24,009 nucleotides of DNA, from positions 1-24,009 of the IMG/VR virus record IMGVR_UViG_3300029259_000536, one strand, 5' to 3'. Positions 1 to 9,366 of the stretch are shown piece by piece (position 1 is the stretch's first letter; each line of letters begins with the position of its first letter). A program made the translations under genes and the position numbers. The notes under the pieces were generated by a model, which was not told the DNA's origin, did no database searches, and was given only the letters and a program-made list of their open reading frames with translations. Origin of the DNA: a virus.

Positions 1-536
1 ACATCTTGAACAGGTAGTGATGAAAAGGTGTATATTCCATCGTTAGGATCTTGTAAAGCAGTTCTATATACTATGTTAGAACTAGCTACTTCCCAGTTAT
101 AGTAAAGTGTACCTAATATATTAGTAACTTCAGTATAAGATAATACGGAATATATTTTGTATGACCTATGAGCGTTAGTATCATACCACCAACTATTAGC
201 AAAAAGTTGTGAGTTAAAATCCCTATTCATATTTTGGGATCCAAAGTAGTTAGATGAAGCATATATTTCATCGTTAGCCCCATGTGGTATATTTTCACCC
301 TCAGGAGTTACAAATATCCCACCGTTTATGATAGGATCTAATACTGATTTTATACGTGTTGTTCTACTAGTAGTAGATTCAGTTAAAGTAAGTATTTTAG
401 GTTCAAATAGGTTTTCAGTCCCTGTAGCTATAATCTCACCCTCTCTATAATAATACGTTAAGATATTATTACCTGAGAGGACGTTAACATTTGTGAACGA
501 TAAAAATACGTTATCTGGTTGTATATCTCTTGCCAT
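1..536 (-). CDS. Phage structural protein, partial (C-terminus off window)
   Basis: Reading the minus strand from the ATG at 534-536 gives an uninterrupted frame to the window edge (178 codons) that begins MARDIQPDNVFLSFTNVNVL. The 3' end is missing. It is the last visible gene of the long tail/baseplate operon and starts 11 nt after the stop of the 678-residue gene, behind AT-rich DNA with no Shine-Dalgarno. I do not recognise a family. The Asn/Ser/Thr/Tyr-rich, beta-prone composition resembles its upstream neighbours, so a tail or baseplate structural role is inferred from context only. Confidence 0.75.
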   Translation of the reverse strand, partial: MARDIQPDNVFLSFTNVNVLSGNNILTYYYREGEIIATGTENLFEPKILTLTESTTSRTTRIKSVLDPIINGGIFVTPEGENIPHGANDEIYASSNYFGSQNMNRDFNSQLFANSWWYDTNAHRSYKIYSVLSYTEVTNILGTLYYNWEVASSNIVYRTALQDPNDGIYTFSSLPVQD

Positions 537-547
537 TTATTTAATAT

Positions 548-2584
548 TTAGAAACAATATCCTATTGATTTAATACCCTGTTGTCCGTTTATATCTCCAA
601 TCCTTACAATAATATTATCTTCGTTTTGAGAAGAGAACTTATTCACCCCATAAATACCACTAGGTAAGTTAGTTGGTGTAGCAGCTGGTGTTGTTATTGA
701 TGAAGATGTCCAATCTACTCCTGATGTTGCTGGGTTTTGAAGTACAATATCTTTAACTGTAGCGAATCCGTTTATACCCTCTTTAAGTACTAACTTATTA
801 AATGCGTTAGGAACAAAAAACGCTTCGTTACCTTGATAACTTATAGCTATAGTTTGACCACTTTGGTTATTATTTAAAGTAGAGCAGTTAGTAGTAATAG
901 GGGTTAATATTATAGCTGTAACTACTATAGTTCTAGGTATAACATCTGGGTTTTGATCTACTATTAAAGCAGCTGGGTATTGTACCATCTGTTGGGGTGC
1001 ATTTACAAACCAAGGCATTTCAGGTGTTGCTGCTACCCTATTATATATATCAGGTTGAGAATCGGATGATGTAAATGCTGTGTTTACTTCCTTAGTACCC
1101 ACATCAAAGTTACCTATATCATCTATAATAATCCCTGTTCCACCATAATATTCGTCTGGGCCTATTAAGTAATCAGCACCATCCCATCCTCTAAAAAACT
1201 GCTCTTGAGGGAAAGATGGTGTTAGTGGGAAATATCCTTGTGGGATTGACTCATATATTCCATCTAATCTAAGTGGGTTAGCAGGTGTACCTGATGATGT
1301 AGCTAACCATCTAAAGTCTCCAGTTGATTCAAACTCTATATCAAATACGTTAGCGTCTTCTGACGTTAGGATAGTTGGGGAGTCAGCTACAGCAACTTCA
1401 AAGTATACATAATCATCAAAAATCTCACGATTAGACACTTGCCAAGTATAGAATCCAGTTTTTAACTTAGGTAAACTAGGTGGGATTGGGTTTTCAGATG
1501 GGTTGTTTAAAAGTATGGGAACAGCGGTCGCTTGAGATAGTTCTCTCGCTATACTAAGACCATTTCTAGATATACTAGCTACTTTAATATGTAATACGTT
1601 AGTACCATCATGCCATAACCAAACGATACCTCTATTGGGTATTACATCTTGAGATAAAAACTCATCTTCTGTAAAGTTAGTAGCTGATAAGAATACTGGT
1701 ATTATTTGAGTATCCTCAAAAGTTGGATTAGTGAAAGCAGAACAATCTACTCCACCATTTCCTATTATTACGTTAATAGCTTGAGCAGCAGTTGAAGTTG
1801 GATTCCCATATTCACCATTATAAAACGAAGATTCATCCGTAGTAGTTAGTTTAGCTGGGCCTTTTAGGGTTTGAACTATTTCTGACCATGATTGTGTTAG
1901 GTTAAAAACAGGAGCTAGATTCGAACTTCCAGTGTATTGGTATCTATTTACTTGACCACCTGCTCCACCTGAGAAGTTTTCTACTTTACCTATAGAACCT
2001 GTTAGTGTTTCATTATCAGTTGATACTAAAACTCGTCTAAGTTTATTTCTTTCTAAAATATGTTGTTTTACTACAACACCTGCTGATAGTGATACGTTAG
2101 ATGGTGTAAAATCCTTAACCATTTTAAATAATGAGTTATCAAAGAACTTTATTAGTCTAACAAAATCTTGTAAATCATATGACTTAGTATATTTTAAGAA
2201 ATATGCGTCTCTTAAAACATTAAAGTCGTAATAACTATTAGTGTTGGTTGACATAGATTTTAAATCACCTAAATAATCACCTAGGTTAAAATATCCTACT
2301 TGACCTACAATATCTTGGTTGGTTTGGGTTGTGGGTGAAAACGCTACTTCAACATATCCTGAGTCTACATCTCTTAGATTATTATAATCTTTTTGTTGTA
2401 TACTTCTCATAGGTGATAACGTTGTAGATGCTGTTGGGATTTTATCTACAATAATTTTATTGTTTACTTGAGACGCTATACCAGATGGTATTTGGTTTTG
2501 AGCAGTTTTTTCCCTATTTACCCTAAATGAAGGGTTATTAATAGTAAAAACACTACTAGTAGTAAACGAATTTATACCTCCCAT
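548..2584 (-). CDS. Large tail/baseplate structural protein (678 aa)
   Basis: This is a 678-residue protein without signal peptide or membrane segment, rich in Ser, Thr, Asn and Pro like other virion proteins here. Residues of roughly 125-185 carry a conserved-looking block (DFVRLIKFFDNSLFKMVKDF, then KQHILERNKL) that I associate, from memory and without a search, with structural proteins of marine myoviruses; the rest looks beta-rich. Its start overlaps the end of the 854-residue gene by 13 nt, so the two are probably translationally coupled. It lies downstream of gp6- and gp25-like genes, where T4 keeps its gp7-gp8 wedge genes, but I see no direct homology to those. Virion structural role is likely; the exact part is unknown. 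Confidence 0.8.
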   Translation of the reverse strand: MGGINSFTTSSVFTINNPSFRVNREKTAQNQIPSGIASQVNNKIIVDKIPTASTTLSPMRSIQQKDYNNLRDVDSGYVEVAFSPTTQTNQDIVGQVGYFNLGDYLGDLKSMSTNTNSYYDFNVLRDAYFLKYTKSYDLQDFVRLIKFFDNSLFKMVKDFTPSNVSLSAGVVVKQHILERNKLRRVLVSTDNETLTGSIGKVENFSGGAGGQVNRYQYTGSSNLAPVFNLTQSWSEIVQTLKGPAKLTTTDESSFYNGEYGNPTSTAAQAINVIIGNGGVDCSAFTNPTFEDTQIIPVFLSATNFTEDEFLSQDVIPNRGIVWLWHDGTNVLHIKVASISRNGLSIARELSQATAVPILLNNPSENPIPPSLPKLKTGFYTWQVSNREIFDDYVYFEVAVADSPTILTSEDANVFDIEFESTGDFRWLATSSGTPANPLRLDGIYESIPQGYFPLTPSFPQEQFFRGWDGADYLIGPDEYYGGTGIIIDDIGNFDVGTKEVNTAFTSSDSQPDIYNRVAATPEMPWFVNAPQQMVQYPAALIVDQNPDVIPRTIVVTAIILTPITTNCSTLNNNQSGQTIAISYQGNEAFFVPNAFNKLVLKEGINGFATVKDIVLQNPATSGVDWTSSSITTPAATPTNLPSGIYGVNKFSSQNEDNIIVRIGDINGQQGIKSIGYCF

Positions 2585-5136
2585 GGACCTGTTATTTTAG
2601 GGTGAACACTTATTGAACTTGTATATAACTCACTCCCTAAAGTTGCTCTAAAAGCTAACTGATCAGGTGCTAAATTTACTCCTGTACCAACGTATGATTG
2701 TGGATTTAGAGTGTAGTATGAAAACGTATCATCTTCTATTTGAGATGTGTAATATCTTATTTCTTGTAAACCACCTGAAAAAAATGTTGCTGGTGCTACT
2801 GCTGTTCCAAAGTCGACAGCTGATGCTGATACCCAAGTATTTGATCCTGTTAAAGATATAGTATTAATCTTACTATATTGAACAGCTGATGTGGATACAT
2901 ATTCGCTATTTTTATTTTTAGCAGTTAAAGTATACCCTGATGCTGATACATAGTTAACCATAACATTCCACCAATCACCATTAAAGAATGGTAAATATAC
3001 TGACGCTGAGGGTTGTGTTGCTCCTTGCCCTTCAGGAAATAGTTTTAGGTTAGCAAACTGATATTCTGGATCTACTGTTGAGCCACTATATGAACTTGTA
3101 ATACCAGATGAACCTGTGTATTCTAATGTCATAGTAACTCCAGTATCTAAAGAAAATACTTTTTGAATATTATTTGTAGGACCTAAAGATGAGGAGTGAA
3201 GATATTCTGGTTTAATCCTAAACATCACTGTTGATGGTCTATTATCAGAACCACTCCAGTACGTATTTAACTCAAAGTTAGTTTGTACTGATTGGGAACC
3301 TGTCATATCTAAATAATAGTTAAAGATATTTTCTTGGGTATCAAATACTCCTGTTTTTTTTCTTGAACCACCATATTCGTGTACATCTAATATAGTATTA
3401 GATACACCAAAAGTTGATAATAAAGCACGTAAACCTGCTTTAGTACCTTTAGTTTTTAATAGGTAGGGTATATTATGGTATATTCGCTTGTAAACACGTT
3501 TTAATACGTCGTTTTGAGCTATAATGTCGTTTGATGCACTTATGGCATTTGTTACTAGATTAATACCTTCTGCAGGCGAACTACCAGTAATATTTGCTAT
3601 AGGGAAAGTTGAACCATCTGATGTAATACCTAAAAACGCTTGGTATAAATCATCTGAATCGTAGTTATTTGAATATAGTTTTATACCAAACTCTTTAATG
3701 GCGTCTGATACTAAATCTTTAGATATACCATATTCTAACCTATTATCTGAGTCGAATCTATTAGTTACATCCTTAGTATAAGTCCAAACGTTATCAAAAT
3801 GTTGACCTATCATTTCTATAAACAACGAATATTGTTCGTTAGCTGGGTCTTCTATTAAATAAGAAGGGATTGTATTTATTAAAGCATCTTGATTATTTTC
3901 ATCATATAGGGATGCTGTAGTTATTTGACCACCATAATAAAGTGAACCTTCAGCTGTTGAACCAAACCATTCAGCTACTTGAGTTGAACCTGTTGGGTAT
4001 AGAGTATAGGGTAATATTGAAGATGTTTTAGGCCATGATGATGTAGATCCACTATTAAAATATAAAAAATATTCATACCCATCAAAGTTATCTATTGTAG
4101 TACTAACAATAGATTCTAAAGTCGCTTTGGATGATGAAAACGCCATTGAACTAGTTACTGAACCAGTTATAGGGTATATGTTTTTACTTAGTTGATTTTG
4201 TGTAGCTTCTAATAGTGATGCTTTATAGTAGAAGTTTTTTAAACGTTCTTCCGAAGATGAAAACTTAATAAACTCCTTATATTTAGTATAGTCAATATTA
4301 ATATTAATACTCTTTTCAGCTAAAAGTGATTTTAGTTGTTGGAGTGATGATGTAAGTGGGGTTTGAAGTATTGAATCATATGTAAACCTTTCTGATGCTA
4401 CACCTACTTCGTTATTTACGTTTAGGTTAAAGTTAGGTCCTTGAATAAACTCAAAATCGTCATCGATTTGAACTTCTTCAACTCCAAACTCTACTTTATA
4501 AGCTTGAGGTGTTGATATTTCTTCAACAATCCATAACGTATCCTTAACTGAAAATGTAGTAGGTAAAGGTTCGTATAGTTTTATTAATACTGTTGTTTGT
4601 TGATCTATTGTTGTAGGGGTAACATCAATATTATTAGCAATAACTTGTTGGTTATTACCAAAGTTTAGTTGAAAATCTACAAAATATGGTCTTCTTTCTC
4701 TGTATTCTTGAAAGTTAACAAACGTATTAAATACATCCTGATCTGATAGTTGGTTAGTCTTTAACCTAACTTCAGTTCTTGAAGGTGAAATCTCATCAAT
4801 ATAGTATCTAATATCAATCGAAGATCCTAATCTACGTCTATATGTGTTGTAAACTGTAAAATAGTTACCTTCAGTAAATCCTAAGGATTGGATATTTTCT
4901 GATGGGTTTAATACAATATCTCCTTCTCTAACCTTATATTGTTTTAACTCATATGTTTCTGTTGGTGAAACTATCTGTTGATTATCATTGTAAACATAAA
5001 GTTCAATATAATCAGTTGATTGGGTAAAGTTAGTATCAAAAGAAGATGATGGTATTAACTGCTCATCAGCAGTTGTATACTCTTGATATTCAAAAGTAGT
5101 TGGGTTAACCGGTATTAATATAGTATTTTTCTCCAT
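2572..5136 (-). CDS. Large baseplate/tail protein with C-terminal LamG-like region (854 aa)
   Basis: This 854-residue protein has three visible parts. The N-terminal half (about 1-430) is beta-rich. A helical block at about 430-600 contains LFIEMIGQHFDNVWTYTKDV and the block NIPYLLKTKGTKAGLRALLS followed by EYGG. That second block recalls the gpI/tail-protein-I type modules of large marine myovirus baseplate proteins. The C-terminal part (about 610-850) looks like a LamG/concanavalin-type beta sandwich (runs such as PFFNGDWWNVMVNY). The ATG shares one base with the stop of the preceding 119-residue gene (TAATG). Its place after gp6 in the operon suggests a wedge or tail-fibre-connector role comparable to T4 gp7. 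That assignment is by position and module type, not by a search. Confidence 0.8.
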   Translation of the reverse strand: MEKNTILIPVNPTTFEYQEYTTADEQLIPSSSFDTNFTQSTDYIELYVYNDNQQIVSPTETYELKQYKVREGDIVLNPSENIQSLGFTEGNYFTVYNTYRRRLGSSIDIRYYIDEISPSRTEVRLKTNQLSDQDVFNTFVNFQEYRERRPYFVDFQLNFGNNQQVIANNIDVTPTTIDQQTTVLIKLYEPLPTTFSVKDTLWIVEEISTPQAYKVEFGVEEVQIDDDFEFIQGPNFNLNVNNEVGVASERFTYDSILQTPLTSSLQQLKSLLAEKSININIDYTKYKEFIKFSSSEERLKNFYYKASLLEATQNQLSKNIYPITGSVTSSMAFSSSKATLESIVSTTIDNFDGYEYFLYFNSGSTSSWPKTSSILPYTLYPTGSTQVAEWFGSTAEGSLYYGGQITTASLYDENNQDALINTIPSYLIEDPANEQYSLFIEMIGQHFDNVWTYTKDVTNRFDSDNRLEYGISKDLVSDAIKEFGIKLYSNNYDSDDLYQAFLGITSDGSTFPIANITGSSPAEGINLVTNAISASNDIIAQNDVLKRVYKRIYHNIPYLLKTKGTKAGLRALLSTFGVSNTILDVHEYGGSRKKTGVFDTQENIFNYYLDMTGSQSVQTNFELNTYWSGSDNRPSTVMFRIKPEYLHSSSLGPTNNIQKVFSLDTGVTMTLEYTGSSGITSSYSGSTVDPEYQFANLKLFPEGQGATQPSASVYLPFFNGDWWNVMVNYVSASGYTLTAKNKNSEYVSTSAVQYSKINTISLTGSNTWVSASAVDFGTAVAPATFFSGGLQEIRYYTSQIEDDTFSYYTLNPQSYVGTGVNLAPDQLAFRATLGSELYTSSISVHPKITGPWEV

Positions 5137-5495
5137 TATAAGGTTGTAGGATTGGGATTAGATAATGTAAATATTTCTTTTTCCAACTCCAAGTTTTCTT
5201 CACGAAGTGCAGTAATCTCATTTCTTAATGCCTCAATCTCAGCATCTGTTTCATCAAACGCAATATACTCACCTGATGTTCTTACTAAATAAGCGTGAGA
5301 GTTACTCTCACCTTCAGCAGGAATATCATAAAATAAATCATTATATAGGTTAAAAAAGTCTTCAACTGTCACCTGCGCATCTAAGTCATCGTTGACTGTA
5401 GGTACACTTAGTTCAGAAAATTCTACATTAATAGTCCTTGGATAATCAAGTTTATTAAATACCTCTTTTTGAAGATCTACACGTGTTTCTGACAT
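5136..5495 (-). CDS. Small coiled-coil protein of the baseplate operon (119 aa)
   Basis: The protein is 119 residues and acidic, with a predicted coiled coil in the C-terminal third (heptad-like IEALRNEITALREENLELEK, about residues 85-105). No signal peptide or TM segment is seen. It is embedded in the structural operon, 2 nt after the stop of the 416-residue gene and overlapping the start of the 854-residue gene by one base. I do not recognise the family; an assembly factor or small structural subunit is the reasonable guess. Confidence 0.75.
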   Translation of the reverse strand: MSETRVDLQKEVFNKLDYPRTINVEFSELSVPTVNDDLDAQVTVEDFFNLYNDLFYDIPAEGESNSHAYLVRTSGEYIAFDETDAEIEALRNEITALREENLELEKEIFTLSNPNPTTL

Positions 5496-5497
5496 AA

Positions 5498-6748
5498 CTA
5501 TCCATTTAGAACTTTAAAATTAAAATTATTATCTTTGTATACTATTATTTCATTATTAACAAACGTTTTAACTAATATTTGATAATAACGTTCTGGTTCT
5601 AAACCATTCATATAGACTGTAAAGTATGATGATTTAGGATCCGCTGATATTTTAGTATAGGTTTCATCGAAATCTACAACAAACTCATTAGTATCTAAAT
5701 CTTGAATAGCGTAGTATGAACTAGATGGTAGTAAGAAGTTTTTAGTATATGATGATGCGGTTTGATATGTACGAGGTGGGTATTTAGGTCTACAGTTAAC
5801 TCTAAAACGGTTAATACTGTCTTCATAAAACACACCTGGGTTTTCGTCTAACGACATAAAGATATCTGTGTCATCAATAACCGTTAGTGAACCAGTAGTA
5901 AAATCGGAATCGTCCCATTTAATCTCTAGTTCAGGTGGGTAAATAGTATATGTATCTGATGAGTAAAACTTAATCTGAGGTACTAGTGAAGCTGATGGGT
6001 TCCATTCTAAACTTCCAGTCCATTTAACTATAAATCCGTTGTTGTCTATAGTTGTATAAGGATTAATACCTTTAGATTGTGAATACCAAACATCAACTAT
6101 ATCGGTTACCTTAATATCTAAATCTTTTTTAGTTCTAACGTTATAGATTTGATTTGATGATGATAAGTTTAGATTTGGGTTTGATGATCCTGTATACCAA
6201 ACTCCTCCACCTGGTTCAGCATCTATAGCTTCGTATTTTTGGAAGCTAGGTAATGAACTTGTAGGCCATAAGTTATTTGTTTGATTGTTGTTACGTTGTT
6301 TCCAAGTAACTCCATCTTGTATTTGAGGTTTATCTTGATAATGACCTGTACCATTAGTCCAACTATAAGCTACGGGAAATACTTCTATTTTGGATTGTTG
6401 AGCTATACTTTGAGCAGTAGCTACAAACGATTTTAAATAAGCATCATATGGACTTTGTTTAACTATGTTATCAAAAACATAATCAATATCGATTTGGTCA
6501 AACTTTATTAAGAAACGAGATACTGCTGCTGTAGTAGTATTTGGTCCTATGTTCCAAATGATTTGGTTATCATTCCAAGTGTTACCTATAGTATTCCATA
6601 TATTAGTGGTACCTATAGTGTGAACTACCCCTACATCTGGGTTTTGAAAGTTACGAACCTCATTCATAGCATCTAACCCTGTATTCATTAGAGGGTATTC
6701 ACTATACATTGTGGCGTCGTTTATTGCAAAGATTTTATATATTGACAT
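5498..6748 (-). CDS. Putative structural protein, DNRLRE-like N-terminus (416 aa)
   Basis: The N-terminus (KIFAINDATMYSEYPLMNTG, then SRFLIKFD at about residue 80) resembles the start of DNRLRE-type beta-sandwich domains found in surface and virion proteins, where a strand pattern of metal- or sugar-binding sandwich folds is usual. The remainder is also Ser/Thr/Asn/Tyr-rich and beta-prone. No signal peptide is present. It sits between the gp6-like gene (1-nt gap) and a coiled-coil protein, inside the baseplate operon. A baseplate or fibre-attachment protein is inferred; the domain similarity is from pattern memory and is weak. Confidence 0.75.
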   Translation of the reverse strand: MSIYKIFAINDATMYSEYPLMNTGLDAMNEVRNFQNPDVGVVHTIGTTNIWNTIGNTWNDNQIIWNIGPNTTTAAVSRFLIKFDQIDIDYVFDNIVKQSPYDAYLKSFVATAQSIAQQSKIEVFPVAYSWTNGTGHYQDKPQIQDGVTWKQRNNNQTNNLWPTSSLPSFQKYEAIDAEPGGGVWYTGSSNPNLNLSSSNQIYNVRTKKDLDIKVTDIVDVWYSQSKGINPYTTIDNNGFIVKWTGSLEWNPSASLVPQIKFYSSDTYTIYPPELEIKWDDSDFTTGSLTVIDDTDIFMSLDENPGVFYEDSINRFRVNCRPKYPPRTYQTASSYTKNFLLPSSSYYAIQDLDTNEFVVDFDETYTKISADPKSSYFTVYMNGLEPERYYQILVKTFVNNEIIVYKDNNFNFKVLNG

Positions 6749-6749
6749 A

Positions 6750-8591
6750 TTAGAATGTTACTACTCTACCACTAATATCTTTATTAGGATATTTTACTTC
6801 AAATATAGATGGATCGATTGAGGGGTATATTACACCACTTTGTGTAGCTCCTTCAACGTCATAGCCATATTGAGAATATCCTTCAGATATACCAGCTTTG
6901 TTGGTTATTGTTACTTGTTTTACGGTCTGTACACCTGTTATCTGATCTAATAAAACGTTTATATTTCTTAGAATAATAGGTTGATTAATCTGCCATTTAG
7001 TAATATCAAAAAGTTCTATTAATGCTGTAAGACATTTGCGTATTACTTCGTTATTATTATAGTCAGGTAGTGTTATTATTTCAAAATCAATAGCTATATT
7101 TACTATGTAAGCGTTTTTGATAGTGACGGAGTCACCTATCATTTTGTATTGATTTAAATATGTTGTTAGGTTTTCTTTTAAAGCTATTGAGGGTGTTCTT
7201 AGATTTCTATTAATATCATAAGATAGTGTATAGATATCTAACGTTGTATTTGAGTTAGTATCATTTGGTTTTTGAACGTGTGCTTTAGCTATTGAACCAA
7301 AGTTCGAAGGCATAGATAAAGTACGTACCAAATAATCATCTGCAGTTACGTTTCGTAGTTGGGTACCATAGCTAGATATTGTGTTTTGTCTTAGTTCTTC
7401 AGTTGAATCCCCATCAAACCCCCCAGTTGCTGCTTCTGCATTATTTACAGCTACAGAATCGAAAACATACTGAGCTAACGATGCGTTTAGTGTTGGTTGT
7501 ATAAACGTCGTATTCGTTGTGTCAACGTTGGTTAACGTATTTGCAGCAACGTTAGACGCAACACCACCACCGGTTATGTATCGAACTGTTAACGTAATAT
7601 TAGATGGAGCTATACCATAGGTATTTGTAAAAACAAAGTTTGTAGGTGAATAAGCTGTCGTAAGTTTATCTTGAGTATAAGGTAAACCTAAACCTACGTT
7701 ATGTGGGTTAGGTATTATCTCCTCATCGTTTGATTCAGCGTTACCTGATCCAAACTGGATTTGAAGGTTTGTTTCATCTATAAAACGAGTAGCAAAACGT
7801 CTTTGTACTTGTTTTAGTTGTAAAATATATGGTGTATCTTCGGAACCGTTAGAGTTATTGGGATCGTTTACGTTTGTGTTTTTGATTTTATCATAAACAG
7901 CGTCTTGCCCTAATGAGCTAACTTGGTACCATTCGTTACCATCAGAATCAAATATATCTACTATTCTAGCTATATTGGCTCCTTGTAATGTAACGGTTGG
8001 GAACTCTTGATGTTCGCCAAACGAAAAGGTAGTAGTTTGAACACTACCAGCTGATGCATTACGTTTTTTATTTAATAGATAGTAAGTCGGTGTTGATCCA
8101 TTTATTTGGGCTACAGTTATTAGTGTAGGATCTTCAGAAGATGAAACTGAAAAATCAATATTATCTTGTATAGTAAAGGTTTGGCCATCTCCTGTAACTT
8201 CTGTGTTTTCTGGAAACTCCAAAGCGAAACTAAAATCTGGTAGTGATCCTGTACCCACGGTTTTAGCTGGTACTATTTGGAATACATCCATTGATACTGT
8301 TGCCAATGATGTTACTTTAGGGGTATAACCAAACATATAAGCTAAATCAAACAAGTTATCTGTTTGTCTAGCATACTGTATAAAGGTTTCTTGTATTTGA
8401 TTATCTAAATAAAAACTTAAAACATCTCCTACATAAGATGCTTGCTCCATAAACATCATACCAGGCGATGCTGGTGAAAAGTCTGTGTAGGTTGTTGGGA
8501 AATAGGTTTGAGAGAAGTTTATTAACTGACTTCTAAAATCACTAAAATCCTTATTTAAATACGATATGTCTCTTTTTACTTTTTTTGCCAT
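6750..8591 (-). CDS. 6: Baseplate wedge protein gp6 (baseplate J-like)
   Basis: This 613-residue protein is recognisable as the T4 gp6 type of wedge protein. Residues about 10-95 contain the hallmark series DFSDFRSQLINFSQTYFPTT, then SPGMMFMEQASYVGDVLSFY and a LAYMFGYTP block. The C-terminal half has the baseplate-J-like features (GFDGDSTEELRQN, DYLVRTLSMP). In T4, gp6 forms the dimeric core of each wedge and ties the six wedges together around the hub. The length is close to T4 gp6 (660). The gene follows gp25 directly, as in T4, and its start overlaps the gp25 stop by one base (TAATG). Confidence 0.93.
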   Translation of the reverse strand: MAKKVKRDISYLNKDFSDFRSQLINFSQTYFPTTYTDFSPASPGMMFMEQASYVGDVLSFYLDNQIQETFIQYARQTDNLFDLAYMFGYTPKVTSLATVSMDVFQIVPAKTVGTGSLPDFSFALEFPENTEVTGDGQTFTIQDNIDFSVSSSEDPTLITVAQINGSTPTYYLLNKKRNASAGSVQTTTFSFGEHQEFPTVTLQGANIARIVDIFDSDGNEWYQVSSLGQDAVYDKIKNTNVNDPNNSNGSEDTPYILQLKQVQRRFATRFIDETNLQIQFGSGNAESNDEEIIPNPHNVGLGLPYTQDKLTTAYSPTNFVFTNTYGIAPSNITLTVRYITGGGVASNVAANTLTNVDTTNTTFIQPTLNASLAQYVFDSVAVNNAEAATGGFDGDSTEELRQNTISSYGTQLRNVTADDYLVRTLSMPSNFGSIAKAHVQKPNDTNSNTTLDIYTLSYDINRNLRTPSIALKENLTTYLNQYKMIGDSVTIKNAYIVNIAIDFEIITLPDYNNNEVIRKCLTALIELFDITKWQINQPIILRNINVLLDQITGVQTVKQVTITNKAGISEGYSQYGYDVEGATQSGVIYPSIDPSIFEVKYPNKDISGRVVTF

Positions 8592-8998
8592 TATTGAAAT
8601 GTTAACTCAACGTTATCTGTTATTCCCGTTTGAGCAATACTATACTCTAGTGAAACTGTTACAGTATATTGATCAGGATTCGCTGTTACTTCTAAGTTGT
8701 CTATAATAACGTTAGGTATGTTTTGATCTATACCCATTTGTATAGTTTCTTCTAAACCTTCTAAGTTATCGTTTTCTATTTGTTCAAATATGAAGTTTCT
8801 TAAACCGGCACCAAAAGTTGGGTTAGCTATTCGTTCTCCTGTATTTGTTAATAAATAGTTAACTAAGTTATATTTTATAGCATCCTTAGTTTGGTATGTT
8901 TGGTCAAAGACAGCCGGAGCACTAAAGGGTAAAGCTACACCAATAGCGACTCTGGGTCGTAAATCGTTAGGAAATATTTGTCTTTCTCCGAATGCCAT
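8591..8998 (-). CDS. 25: Baseplate wedge protein gp25 (GPW/gp25 family)
   Basis: The 135-residue size and the central motif NTGERIANPTFGAGLRNFIF (about residues 51-70) identify the GPW_gp25 family. The motif Gly-Glu-Arg ... Asn-Pro-x-Phe-Gly is the family signature. In T4 this small subunit is a structural part of the wedge next to gp6 and contacts the sheath; homologs occur in P2, T6SS and other contractile machines. It lies directly before gp6, the conserved order in T4-like genomes. Both junctions are one-base TAATG-type overlaps, implying translational coupling. Confidence 0.93.
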   Translation of the reverse strand: MAFGERQIFPNDLRPRVAIGVALPFSAPAVFDQTYQTKDAIKYNLVNYLLTNTGERIANPTFGAGLRNFIFEQIENDNLEGLEETIQMGIDQNIPNVIIDNLEVTANPDQYTVTVSLEYSIAQTGITDNVELTFQ

Positions 8999-9348
8999 TA
9001 TTTATTCATTATACCCATTATTTGGTCCATCGATACTTCACCTTCTGGTAGTTTACCACCTTCTGATATAGTGTCAACTGGGCCACTGATTTGTAAACCT
9101 TGTGTTGGAGCTACATCCCCAGATGTAAATGATTTTTTCATATCACCTAAAACATTCATGTAACTTTCTCGTACATTTTGTTTAGCCTCAGGTGGGGCTT
9201 GGTTCTGTGTAGGGGGAGAATAGGATTGTTGTTCGTATATTGGTTGCTTGTTTGATTTAACTGCTTCCAATAAAATATCCTTTAGTTCCTCTTGGATTAC
9301 TTCTCTTACTACTTCTCGTAGTGTGTTTTTAAGTTCTGCTAGTTTCAT
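8998..9348 (-). CDS. Small helical protein before gp25 (116 aa)
   Basis: The 116-residue product starts with an amphipathic, coiled-coil-like helix (KNTLREVVREVIQEELKDIL, residues 7-26), followed by a Gln/Pro-rich linker at about 38-60 and a Gly/Ser/Pro-rich tail. No TM or signal is seen. Such small proteins with an RE-E-L-rich N-terminus occur in T4-like structural operons, but I cannot name a function. The start is preceded by a TATTTATAA motif only four bases upstream, the possible promoter of the gp25-gp6 group. The stop overlaps the start of gp25. Confidence 0.75.
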   Translation of the reverse strand: MKLAELKNTLREVVREVIQEELKDILLEAVKSNKQPIYEQQSYSPPTQNQAPPEAKQNVRESYMNVLGDMKKSFTSGDVAPTQGLQISGPVDTISEGGKLPEGEVSMDQIMGIMNK

Positions 9349-9352
9349 ATGA

Positions 9353-9361
9353 TTATAAATA
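9353..9361 (-). promoter_or_regulatory. TATTTATAA motif, candidate late promoter
   Basis: The minus strand reads TATTTATAA four bases upstream of the 116-residue gene's ATG. The first eight bases match the T4 late consensus TATAAATA at six positions. No TTG-type -35 lies 17 bp upstream, which fits a gp55-type sigma that needs none. If it is a promoter, the mRNA would begin at about the start codon. A translation-related role is equally possible. Confidence 0.4.
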
Positions 9362-9366
9362 TAACG